From positions 1-6,034 of the forward strand of contig CAMPHU010000269.1 of NCBI GenBank assembly GCA_946886065.1: DNA of 6,034 nt. The letters are read 5' to 3'. The position numbers and the translations under genes are program-made. Origin of the DNA: an uncultured Massilia sp. (lineage in GTDB: Bacteria > Pseudomonadota > Gammaproteobacteria > Burkholderiales > Burkholderiaceae). This document shows, in pieces, positions 1-4,455 of this stretch (position 1 is the stretch's first letter; each line of letters starts with the position of its first letter). The notes beneath the pieces are model-generated. The model was given only the letters and a program-made list of their open reading frames with translations. It made no database searches and was not told where the DNA came from.

Positions 1-1
1 G

Positions 2-652
2 TGCGGCATCAAGCTGATCTCGCCCGCGCGACCCGAACACACGATCCAGCACTACGACACCACGGCCCCGCACATCATCGCGTCCGCCGAGGAATCCCTG
101 CGCCAGCTGCACACCGACCGCCTCGACCTGCTGCTGATCCACCGCCCGGACCCGCTGATGGACTTCGACGAGATCGCCGAAGCCTTCACCCGCCTCAGGC
201 AAAGCGGCAAGGTGCTGCACTTCGGCGTGTCGAACTTCACGCGCCACCAGTTCGAATGCCTGAACCGCCGCATCGCGCTGGCCACCAACCAGGTCGAGTT
301 CTCGCCGCTGAGCACCGCGCCGATGTTCGACGAAACCTTCGACGGCCTGCAGGACCTGGGCGTCGCGCCGATGGCCTGGTCGCCGCTGGGCGGCGGGCGC
401 CTGTTCAATGCGGGCGACGCCGGCGCCGAGAACCTGCGCCTGGTGATCAAGGAGATCGCCGACCGCCTGCAGCGCCCCTTCGCCAGCGTGGTCTTCGCCT
501 GGATCATGCAGCTCCCGAGCCGCCCCATCCCGCTGACCGGCACCGGGCGCCTGGAAGCGATCGGGGTGGCCGTGGCCGGCGCCGGCTTTACCCTGGCGCG
601 CGAGGACTGGTTCCGCATCCTGCGCGCGGCGCGCGGACACGAGGTGGCCTGA
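2..652 (+). CDS. Aldo/keto reductase, YdhF-like, 3' portion (5' end outside window)
   Basis: This is the C-terminal 216 residues of an NAD(P)H-dependent aldo/keto reductase, a soluble TIM-barrel enzyme that reduces carbonyl substrates. The frame is open from base 2 to the TGA at 650-652, and the N-terminus, including the catalytic Asp/Tyr/Lys, lies upstream. Visible family landmarks are CGIKL just after the expected catalytic Lys strand, DLLLIHRPDPLMD with the active-site His, GKVLHFGVSNF, the cofactor-pocket stretch TNQVEFSPL, MAWSPLGGGRLF, and PLTGTGRLEAI, which normally contacts the NADP adenosine phosphate. The order and spacing match the E. coli YdhF branch. The physiological substrate cannot be read from the sequence. 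The repressor gene starts 1 nt after its stop, so the two are almost certainly co-transcribed. The family call is secure; the YdhF subgroup is from recalled motifs. Confidence 0.93.
   Translation, partial: CGIKLISPARPEHTIQHYDTTAPHIIASAEESLRQLHTDRLDLLLIHRPDPLMDFDEIAEAFTRLRQSGKVLHFGVSNFTRHQFECLNRRIALATNQVEFSPLSTAPMFDETFDGLQDLGVAPMAWSPLGGGRLFNAGDAGAENLRLVIKEIADRLQRPFASVVFAWIMQLPSRPIPLTGTGRLEAIGVAVAGAGFTLAREDWFRILRAARGHEVA
641..647 (+). promoter_or_regulatory. Ribosome binding site of the CsoR-family gene
   Basis: GAGGTGG lies 6 nt before the ATG at 654, inside the last codons of the reductase gene. It fixes the repressor start and shows that the two genes are translated from one message. Confidence 0.7.
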
Positions 653-653
653 C

Positions 654-965
654 ATGGCCGACGCCCAGCTGAAGATCGTGGAAGGCCGGGCCCTGAGCGC
701 CCAGCAGAAGAAAGACCTGCTCAACCGCCTGGCCCGCATCGAGGGCCAGCTGCGCGGCGTGCAGAAGCTGATCGCGCTGGCCGACGAACCCGAGGACTGC
801 GACGCGGTCGCCCAGCAGATGGCGGCGGCGCGCAAGGCCCTGGACCGCTCCTTCGTGCAGCTCCTGACCGCCTCCATCCTCACCCAGACAGGCGAGGCCG
901 CCGACCTGGAGGACGCGCGCCGGCGGGCCGCCCACCTGGCGGCCATGCTCGACAAGTTTGCGTGA
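654..965 (+). CDS. CsoR/RcnR/FrmR-family transcriptional repressor (DUF156) with degenerate ligand set
   Basis: This is a 103-residue all-helical DNA-binding repressor. Family members bind operators as tetramers and release DNA on binding Cu(I), Ni/Co, persulfide or formaldehyde. The signature is clear: LLNRLARIEGQLRGVQKLI (residues 22-40), then DCDAVAQQMAAARKALDR (48-65). Cys49 is the conserved first ligand. The second ligand, normally His (or Cys in CstR) 25 residues later, is Ser74 here, and the third position (Cys65 in M. tuberculosis CsoR) is Gln78. There is no other Cys, and the only His is His94 near the C-terminus. The loop between the GQ helix and Cys49 is about 3 residues longer than in CsoR or FrmR. 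Residue 2 is Ala, so the Pro2 used by FrmR for formaldehyde is also absent. The gene follows the aldo/keto reductase by 1 nt and probably autoregulates that operon. The inducer is unknown; an electrophile or aldehyde sensed through Cys49 is inference. Confidence 0.87.
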   Translation: MADAQLKIVEGRALSAQQKKDLLNRLARIEGQLRGVQKLIALADEPEDCDAVAQQMAAARKALDRSFVQLLTASILTQTGEAADLEDARRRAAHLAAMLDKFA

Positions 966-967
966 GC

Positions 968-1744
968 CTAGTCCTCGTAGACCCGCGGCGGCGCGACGCC
1001 GCTCCAGCCGGTCTTCCATGCGATGTTCAGCAGCAGCGTGGCGCTCACGTAAAGCAGGAAGAACAGCACGAAGAAGCGCGTCTGCAGCAGCGCCAGCAGC
1101 ACCGCGCACACGGCCAGCAGGCCGATCATCACCTTGCCGCGCGGGTGCTTGGAGCTGGGGAAGCGGATGGTCGACACCATCAGCGCGCCCACCGCCACCA
1201 TCAGGCCCGCGATCATGAAGGCCTGGGCCATCGAGGTGGCCGGCGCCGGCCAGGCCACGACCACCGAGGCCACGCAAGCCGCGCCGGCGGTGATCGGCAT
1301 GCCGACGAAATAACGCGGATCGGTGCGGCCGTGGCTGATATTGAAACGCGCCAGGCGCAGCGCGCCGCAGGTCACGAACACGAAGCAGGCCAGGCCGCCC
1401 ATGCGCACCAGGGTCGGATGGTCCACGCTCATCTGGGCAAAGCCATAGCAATACAACAGCAGGCCGGGGGCGCAGCCGAAGTTCATCACGTCGGCGATCG
1501 AATCGAGCTGCACGCCGAAGCTGGACTGGGTATTGGTGGCGCGCGCCACGAAGCCGTCCAGGGCGTCGAACACGCCGGCCAGCACCAGCAGGATCGCGGC
1601 CAGGCGGTAATCGCCCGGGTTGCCCACATGCGCATTGTCGACCGAGATCACGATGCTGCCGAAACCGCAGGCGATCGACAAGAGGGTGACAAAACTGGGC
1701 AGGGCGAACTTGGCGCGCGCAAGGCGCTGGCGGGTCGGGTTCAA
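968..1744 (-). CDS. pssA: CDP-diacylglycerol--serine O-phosphatidyltransferase (PssA)
   Basis: This is an integral inner-membrane enzyme that makes phosphatidylserine from CDP-diacylglycerol and serine, the first committed step towards phosphatidylethanolamine. The full CDP-alcohol phosphotransferase signature is present: D60xxD63G64xxA67R68, eight residues, then G77xxxD81xxxD85 (numbered from the TTG at 1744). The Asp residues bind the metal and CDP. Features typical of the serine-using branch follow: NFGCAP after the motif, ALRLARFN, a GMP loop at 148-150, and MVSTIRFPSSK. Hydrophobic helices lie near residues 15-35, 47-62, 90-103, 115-130, 150-168, 174-192, 205-220 and 223-242. I place the start at TTG 1744, giving 258 aa, because a candidate -10 box lies just upstream. 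The in-frame GTG at 1813 would add 23 residues of low-quality leader. No psd gene is adjacent. The gene converges on the repressor gene with 2 nt between the stops. Confidence 0.88.
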   Translation of the reverse strand: MNPTRQRLARAKFALPSFVTLLSIACGFGSIVISVDNAHVGNPGDYRLAAILLVLAGVFDALDGFVARATNTQSSFGVQLDSIADVMNFGCAPGLLLYCYGFAQMSVDHPTLVRMGGLACFVFVTCGALRLARFNISHGRTDPRYFVGMPITAGAACVASVVVAWPAPATSMAQAFMIAGLMVAVGALMVSTIRFPSSKHPRGKVMIGLLAVCAVLLALLQTRFFVLFFLLYVSATLLLNIAWKTGWSGVAPPRVYED

Positions 1745-1772
1745 GTTAGTTACTCGGCAAGAGAATCGATGC

Positions 1773-1797
1773 CTTATTCTACAGGGCGCAAAATAAG
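1773..1797. repeat. Imperfect dyad over the putative pssA -10 box
   Basis: CTTATT (1773-1778) and AATAAG (1792-1797) form a perfect 6-bp inverted repeat with 13 bp between the arms. With one mismatch the arms extend to 8 bp. The dyad covers the candidate -10 hexamer of pssA and is AT-rich in an otherwise GC-rich window. It could be an operator, or simply a by-product of promoter composition. Confidence 0.4.
1776..1781 (-). promoter_or_regulatory. Candidate pssA promoter -10 box
   Basis: Read on the minus strand, TAGAAT matches the sigma-70 -10 consensus at 5 of 6 positions and lies 31 nt upstream of the TTG at 1744. This implies a leader of about 25 nt. No convincing -35 hexamer lies 16-18 nt upstream, so this is a weak call. 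It argues against translation starting at GTG 1813, which would be upstream of the transcription start. Confidence 0.4.
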
Positions 1798-1844
1798 ATT
1801 GTGGTGGAGTCACCCCAATCCCATCACAAAAGTCGATTTTGCCC

Positions 1845-1850
1845 TAGAAT
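1845..1850 (+). promoter_or_regulatory. Candidate promoter -10 box of the lipoprotein-Hpt pair
   Basis: TAGAAT (5 of 6 matches to TATAAT) lies 37 nt before the ATG at 1888, predicting a leader of about 30 nt that contains the ribosome binding site. No good -35 hexamer is visible. The box is preceded by ATTTTGCCC, which resembles the sequence before the pssA box on the opposite strand. Confidence 0.45.
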
Positions 1851-1874
1851 GTCGCCTTCGTTCTTATGTATTGA

Positions 1875-1880
1875 CAGGAG
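1875..1880 (+). promoter_or_regulatory. Ribosome binding site deciding the lipoprotein start
   Basis: CAGGAG lies 7 nt before the ATG at 1888-1890. It selects this start over the in-frame GTG at 1801, which would place 29 extra residues before the lipoprotein signal peptide. Confidence 0.8.
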
Positions 1881-1887
1881 TTGTAAC

Positions 1888-2835
1888 ATGAGCTATACGC
1901 CTCGCTGGCAGTCGATCATTGCAGCACTCGGTACCGCCATGGCCCTGGCCGCGTGCGGCGGCGGCGGCAGCGACGGCGCCACCCCGACATCGTCCACGCC
2001 TCCCGCGAACAACCCGCCGCCCGTGGCGGGTACCGGAGCGCCTACGCTTACCGGCAACATCGCCGTGGACGGCCGCAACTGGATCAACTACCGCCGCGGC
2101 CAGGCAGGCGTACCGACCCTGACCGAGAATGCCCAGATCAACGTGGCGGCGCTCGGCCACTCGGAATACCAGCGTGTCAACAACACCATGACGCACGACC
2201 AGGTGGCAGGCCGCCAGGGCTTCACCGGCGTCACCCTGGGCGACCGCCTGAACGCGGCCGGCTACACCCTGAGCGGCGGCTATGCCTATGGCGAGATCAT
2301 CTCGGGCACCACCAACAACTCGGGCTTCTACATGGCCGAAGAACTGGTCACCGCGATCTATCACCGCTTCGTGATGTTCGAGCCGATGTTCAAGGAAATC
2401 GGCACCGGCGCGGCCACCGCCTCGAACGGTTTCAATTATTTCACCGCGGACCTCGCCTCGCGCAACGGCTTCGGCGCCGGCATCACGCGCGGCACGGTGG
2501 CGACCTGGCCGTATAACGGCCAGACCCAGGTGACGCCGAACTTCTTCAGCAACACCGAGGAACCGGACCCGGTCCCGAACCAGAACGAAGTCGGCTACCC
2601 GATCAGCGTGCACGCCAACCTCGACGCGGCGGTCACGGTGAGCAGCTTCACCGTGCGTCCGCGCGGCGGCGCCAACCTGACGACCCTGCGGGTCGACCCG
2701 ACCGGCACCACCAAGACCGCGGCGGCCATTGTGCCCCTGCAGCCGCTGCGCGCCGCCACGACTTATGACGTGAGCTTCTCCGGCACCGTCAACGGCACCC
2801 CGGTGACCCGCGACTGGTCCTTCACCACCCGCTGA
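1888..2835 (+). CDS. CAP/SCP-domain lipoprotein with C-terminal Ig-like tail
   Basis: This is a 315-residue predicted lipoprotein. Residues 1-22 form a signal peptide ending in the lipobox L20-A21-A22-C23. Gly at position +2 fits outer-membrane sorting rather than inner-membrane retention. A glycine run and a Pro/Thr/Ser-rich linker (about 24-55) follow. Residues about 58-200 resemble a bacterial CAP (SCP/PR-1-like, PF00188) domain: GHSEYQ (His91), MTHDQ, LGDRLNAAGY, GEIIS (Glu136) and YHRFVMFEPMFKEIGTG (His159). His91, Glu136 and His159 are candidate CAP cavity residues. The C-terminal part (about 232-315) is beta-rich and ends TTYDVSFSGTVNGTPVTRDW, which resembles bacterial Ig-like domains. 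The biochemical role of bacterial CAP proteins is mostly unknown, and no catalytic claim is made. Its stop codon overlaps the start of the Hpt gene. Confidence 0.82.
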   Translation: MSYTPRWQSIIAALGTAMALAACGGGGSDGATPTSSTPPANNPPPVAGTGAPTLTGNIAVDGRNWINYRRGQAGVPTLTENAQINVAALGHSEYQRVNNTMTHDQVAGRQGFTGVTLGDRLNAAGYTLSGGYAYGEIISGTTNNSGFYMAEELVTAIYHRFVMFEPMFKEIGTGAATASNGFNYFTADLASRNGFGAGITRGTVATWPYNGQTQVTPNFFSNTEEPDPVPNQNEVGYPISVHANLDAAVTVSSFTVRPRGGANLTTLRVDPTGTTKTAAAIVPLQPLRAATTYDVSFSGTVNGTPVTRDWSFTTR

Positions 2836-3422
2836 TGAATCCAAGCGGCCCGCGGCAGGCCAGCCACCAGGCGATCGACCTGGCGGTTGGGCTCGACCGG
2901 GTCATGGGCGACCACGCCATGCACCAGCGGGTGCTCGGGCGCTTCCGCACCGACTACCGCGACACGGTGGCCCGCCTGCGCCAGGCGATGGCGGATCGCG
3001 AGCCGGCGCTGGCGCAGCGCGTCGTCCACACCCTCAAGGGCGCCGCGGCGATGATCGAGGCGCGCAGCTTGCGCCAGCTGGCGCTCGAGGTCGAACTCGC
3101 CCTGCGCGCGCAAGGCTGCGCCGCCTCCCATCTGCTCGACAGCCTGGACGCGGAGCTGGCGCGCGTGCTGGCCCAGCTGGATGCGGTGCTGTCCTCACCG
3201 CAGGACGCCGCGGACGGCGGCGTGGCCAGCAGCGGCGAACTGGCCTGCCTGCGCGCCATGCTCGACATCGGCGACGGCACCGCGCCCGCCCTGCTGGAAA
3301 CGCGCCATGCCGCCTTCCTCGCCGCGCTCGGCGCCGAGCGCATGCGCCGGCTCGATGCCGCCGTCGGCAGCTTCGATTTCGAGCGCGCGCTCGCGGTACT
3401 GGAAGAAAAAGGCGGGAGCTGA
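2835..3422 (+). CDS. Orphan Hpt (histidine phosphotransfer) domain protein
   Basis: This is a 195-residue, largely helical cytoplasmic protein. Residues about 15-120 form an Hpt domain with the diagnostic motif H65-T-L-K-G69. His65 would accept a phosphoryl group from one response-regulator receiver and pass it to another. A flexible linker (about 121-134) leads to a C-terminal helical segment (135-192) containing LRAMLDIGD and SFDFERALAVLEE. This resembles the tail that often follows Hpt or receiver modules in hybrid sensor kinases, so the protein looks like a detached C-terminal module of a hybrid kinase. No kinase or response regulator lies in the window. The ATG at 2835 overlaps the preceding TGA as TGATG and has no Shine-Dalgarno sequence, so translation probably depends on termination-reinitiation from the lipoprotein gene. 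Confidence 0.85.
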   Translation: MNPSGPRQASHQAIDLAVGLDRVMGDHAMHQRVLGRFRTDYRDTVARLRQAMADREPALAQRVVHTLKGAAAMIEARSLRQLALEVELALRAQGCAASHLLDSLDAELARVLAQLDAVLSSPQDAADGGVASSGELACLRAMLDIGDGTAPALLETRHAAFLAALGAERMRRLDAAVGSFDFERALAVLEEKGGS

Positions 3423-3446
3423 GACGCGGACCAGGGTCCGCTCAGC
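3418..3446. terminator. Hairpin between convergent genes (possible two-way terminator)
   Basis: GCTGAG (3418-3423) pairs with CTCAGC (3441-3446). Inside it CGGAC (3427-3431) pairs with GTCCG (3436-3440) around the loop CAGG. A 3-nt bulge (ACG) lies in the left arm. The structure spans the Hpt stop codon and fills most of the 27-nt gap to the zinc-ribbon gene on the other strand. No T-tract follows on either strand, so intrinsic termination would be weak. It may instead act as an mRNA 3'-end stabiliser. Confidence 0.4.
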
Positions 3447-3449
3447 CGC

Positions 3450-3656
3450 TCAGCGTGTGTATTCCGCTTCCTCGTCGAAGGAATCGGCGCAGGTCTTGCC
3501 GCAGAAACGGCGGACGCTGTCGAGCGGCTTCTCGCAATACCAGCACGATCCCTTGGGCGGGAGGCTCTGACGGGCAGGCAAAGGGCTCGCCACGGCCGCA
3601 ACGGGCCTCTCGGCGGGCAGCCCGTTGTCCAGAAAACTCTCGTGTGTCGTTTCCAA
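3450..3656 (-). CDS. Small zinc-ribbon protein of unknown function
   Basis: This is a 68-residue protein with a disordered Pro/Ala-rich first half and a compact C-terminal knuckle: C38-W-Y-C41-E, then R-F-C52-G-K-T-C56, followed by an acidic end (DSFDEEAEY). The CxxC...CxxxC arrangement is a classic four-Cys structural zinc site. I do not recognise a named family. The small size suggests a protein- or nucleic-acid-binding accessory factor, but this is inference. The start is TTG at 3654-3656, preceded 6 nt upstream by AGGGGG. There is no internal ATG. An in-frame GTG at 3591-3593 would give a 47-residue form that keeps all four Cys. The Cys pattern and dense in-frame conservation signals favour this strand over the overlapping plus-strand frames. 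It reads in the same direction as the DUF1439 gene 169 nt upstream. Confidence 0.72.
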   Translation of the reverse strand: METTHESFLDNGLPAERPVAAVASPLPARQSLPPKGSCWYCEKPLDSVRRFCGKTCADSFDEEAEYTR

Positions 3657-3662
3657 GATCCA

Positions 3663-3668
3663 CCCCCT
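3663..3668 (-). promoter_or_regulatory. Putative ribosome binding site of the zinc-ribbon gene
   Basis: Read on the minus strand, AGGGGG lies 6 nt before the TTG at 3656. It is G-rich but not a perfect AGGAGG. It supports TTG as the start and lies directly after the nested inverted repeat at 3670-3719. Confidence 0.5.
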
Positions 3669-3669
3669 A

Positions 3670-3719
3670 ACACGGCTGCCTGAAGTCTAGGAAAAGATTA
3701 CTTCAGTGGAATACCGTGT
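3670..3719 (-). repeat. Nested inverted repeat in the zinc-ribbon gene leader
   Basis: Two perfect inverted repeats are nested. The outer arms are ACACGG (3670-3675) and CCGTGT (3714-3719). The inner arms are CTGAAGT (3680-3686) and ACTTCAG (3700-3706), around a 13-nt A/T-rich loop. The minus-strand transcript would fold into a two-tier stem-loop ending 1 nt before the ribosome binding site. It could be an RNA leader element or a dyad operator. There is no T-tract, so it is not a terminator. Confidence 0.5.
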
Positions 3720-3754
3720 GCATGAGAAAGCTCAATCAGCGCAATACAGTGTGC
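3710..3754. repeat. Pair of 12-bp direct repeats spaced 33 bp
   Basis: AATACCGTGTGC (3710-3721) and AATACAGTGTGC (3743-3754) match at 11 of 12 positions. Their start-to-start distance is 33 bp, close to three helical turns. They lie in the non-coding gap upstream of the zinc-ribbon gene, and the first copy overlaps the outer arm of the nested inverted repeat. This geometry fits tandem protein binding sites, though chance cannot be excluded. Confidence 0.4.
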
Positions 3755-3777
3755 TCCCAATGCCATGCCCGCGCAAT

Positions 3778-3795
3778 CCTGTACTTATCGACAGG
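3778..3795 (-). other. Weak hairpin downstream of the DUF1439 gene
   Basis: CCTGT (3778-3782) and ACAGG (3791-3795) can pair around an 8-nt loop, about 30 nt past the DUF1439 stop. The stem is only 5 bp and lacks a T-tract, so it is unlikely to terminate efficiently. Read-through into the zinc-ribbon gene is therefore possible. Confidence 0.25.
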
Positions 3796-3825
3796 CTTGA
3801 TTTGAAGCATCACCGCAACAGTTCC

Positions 3826-4392
3826 CTAACGCACCGGTTCCAGGGTGACGAGCAGGCCGCGCCGCGTGGTGCGGATGCGGGTCGGCATGAACTGTACGCC
3901 GGCATAGCGCAGGTCGTCCGTATTGAAGGAATAGACGGGAATATCGCGCGCCAGCATGCCGATCATGCCATTGGCAACCTTGGCCATCTGGCGTTCGGCC
4001 AGGCCGCTGCCGGCGCCGAAATCGAGGCGGTCCACGCGCGGCTCGGCCATCATCACCGCCGAGCGGCCGGGGTCGACATACAGGCGGCCGGAGAAGCCCA
4101 GGCTGCCGTTCCAGGTCTGGCTCATGAAAGGCGGGCTGACCGAGGCGTCGAGCGCCAGGGCCACGCGGTCGGTCTCGGGCTCGACCGATAGCAAGGGGCG
4201 CGAAAAGCGCACGTTGAGCATGTCGAGCATGCGGCTGTCGAGCGGGAAGCGGCGCTCCAGGCCGGCCTGGAGCTTGTGCAGGGGCAGCTCGACCTCGCGC
4301 GGGCCGGCCAGGTTGGCGCAGGAGGCCAGCAGGCTGGAAAGGGCCAGCATGCCGGCGAGGCGGAAAACGGTTCGGCGGGTGGACTGCTGCAT
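3826..4392 (-). CDS. DUF1439 / YceB-like lipoprotein
   Basis: This is a 188-residue predicted lipoprotein. The signal peptide (1-24) has TRRTVFR, a hydrophobic stretch, and the lipobox L22-A23-S24-C25. Ala at +2 and Asn at +3 do not signal inner-membrane retention. The mature part starts with VELPLHKLQAGLERRFPL (34-51) and continues with alternating strands, including LSVEPETDRVALALDASVS and GRLYVDPGRSAVMMAEPRVD. It ends in a helix (about 131-149) and a strand near RGLLVTLEP. This order, and the LxxLxxxLxxRFP-type start, resemble DUF1439 proteins such as E. coli YceB, whose function is not established. The start is ATG 4392, with AAGGAG 10 nt upstream. Longer in-frame starts (to 4431) would bury the signal peptide. 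It lies 54 nt downstream of mnmE with no terminator between them, so it is probably co-transcribed. Confidence 0.75.
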   Translation of the reverse strand: MQQSTRRTVFRLAGMLALSSLLASCANLAGPREVELPLHKLQAGLERRFPLDSRMLDMLNVRFSRPLLSVEPETDRVALALDASVSPPFMSQTWNGSLGFSGRLYVDPGRSAVMMAEPRVDRLDFGAGSGLAERQMAKVANGMIGMLARDIPVYSFNTDDLRYAGVQFMPTRIRTTRRGLLVTLEPVR

Positions 4393-4402
4393 CGTGGTGA
4401 CT

Positions 4403-4417
4403 CTCCTTGCCGGCAAG
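4403..4417 (-). promoter_or_regulatory. DUF1439 ribosome binding site overlapped by a 12-bp palindrome
   Basis: The palindrome CTTGCCGGCAAG (4406-4417) is perfect and shares its last three minus-strand bases, AAG, with the Shine-Dalgarno AAGGAG (4403-4408). Pairing of the arms would partly occlude the ribosome site, but a hairpin with no unpaired loop is poor, so a DNA-level dyad is equally possible. Confidence 0.4.
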
Positions 4418-4433
4418 CCTAGCATGCGCAAGC

Positions 4434-4455
4434 GCTCATTTGCCGCTCATTTGCC
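4434..4455. repeat. Tandem 11-bp duplication across the mnmE stop codon
   Basis: GCTCATTTGCC occurs twice with no gap (4434-4444 and 4445-4455). On the minus strand the first unit read carries the Gly-Lys-stop end of mnmE. The second repeats the same bases out of frame, just downstream. This looks like a replication-slippage duplication. Confidence 0.85.

Noticed and set aside
985..1002. GCGGCG / CGCCGC hairpin just after the repressor stop, as a terminator
   Set aside because: It lies within the pssA coding sequence and has no T-tract. Such stems are common by chance at this GC content.
1801..1887. GTG at 1801 as the lipoprotein start
   Set aside because: It would add 29 residues ahead of a well-formed signal peptide and lies upstream of the candidate transcription start. 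The ATG at 1888 has CAGGAG at good spacing.
962..1891. 309-codon plus-strand frame opposite pssA
   Set aside because: Its translation is low-complexity and rich in His/Gln/Arg/Ala. PssA on the other strand carries the full catalytic signature.
1864..2844. 326-codon minus-strand frame across the CAP lipoprotein
   Set aside because: It is Arg/Gly/Ala/His-rich with no recognisable motif. The opposite strand has a good ribosome site, signal peptide and domain signatures.
3706..4191. 161-codon plus-strand frame running from the gap into the DUF1439 gene
   Set aside because: Most of it is antisense to a lipoprotein with a clear signal peptide. It has no ribosome site or family motif.
4370..4381. 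Twin-arginine (Tat) signal in the DUF1439 lipoprotein (TRRTVFR, residues 5-11)
   Set aside because: The residue after the RR pair does not match the RRxFLK spacing (Phe is one position late), so the ordinary Sec/lipoprotein route is the simpler reading.
4393..4431. Upstream start of the DUF1439 lipoprotein at 4431
   Set aside because: It would put 13 residues before the signal peptide. The ATG at 4392 has AAGGAG upstream and a normal-length signal.
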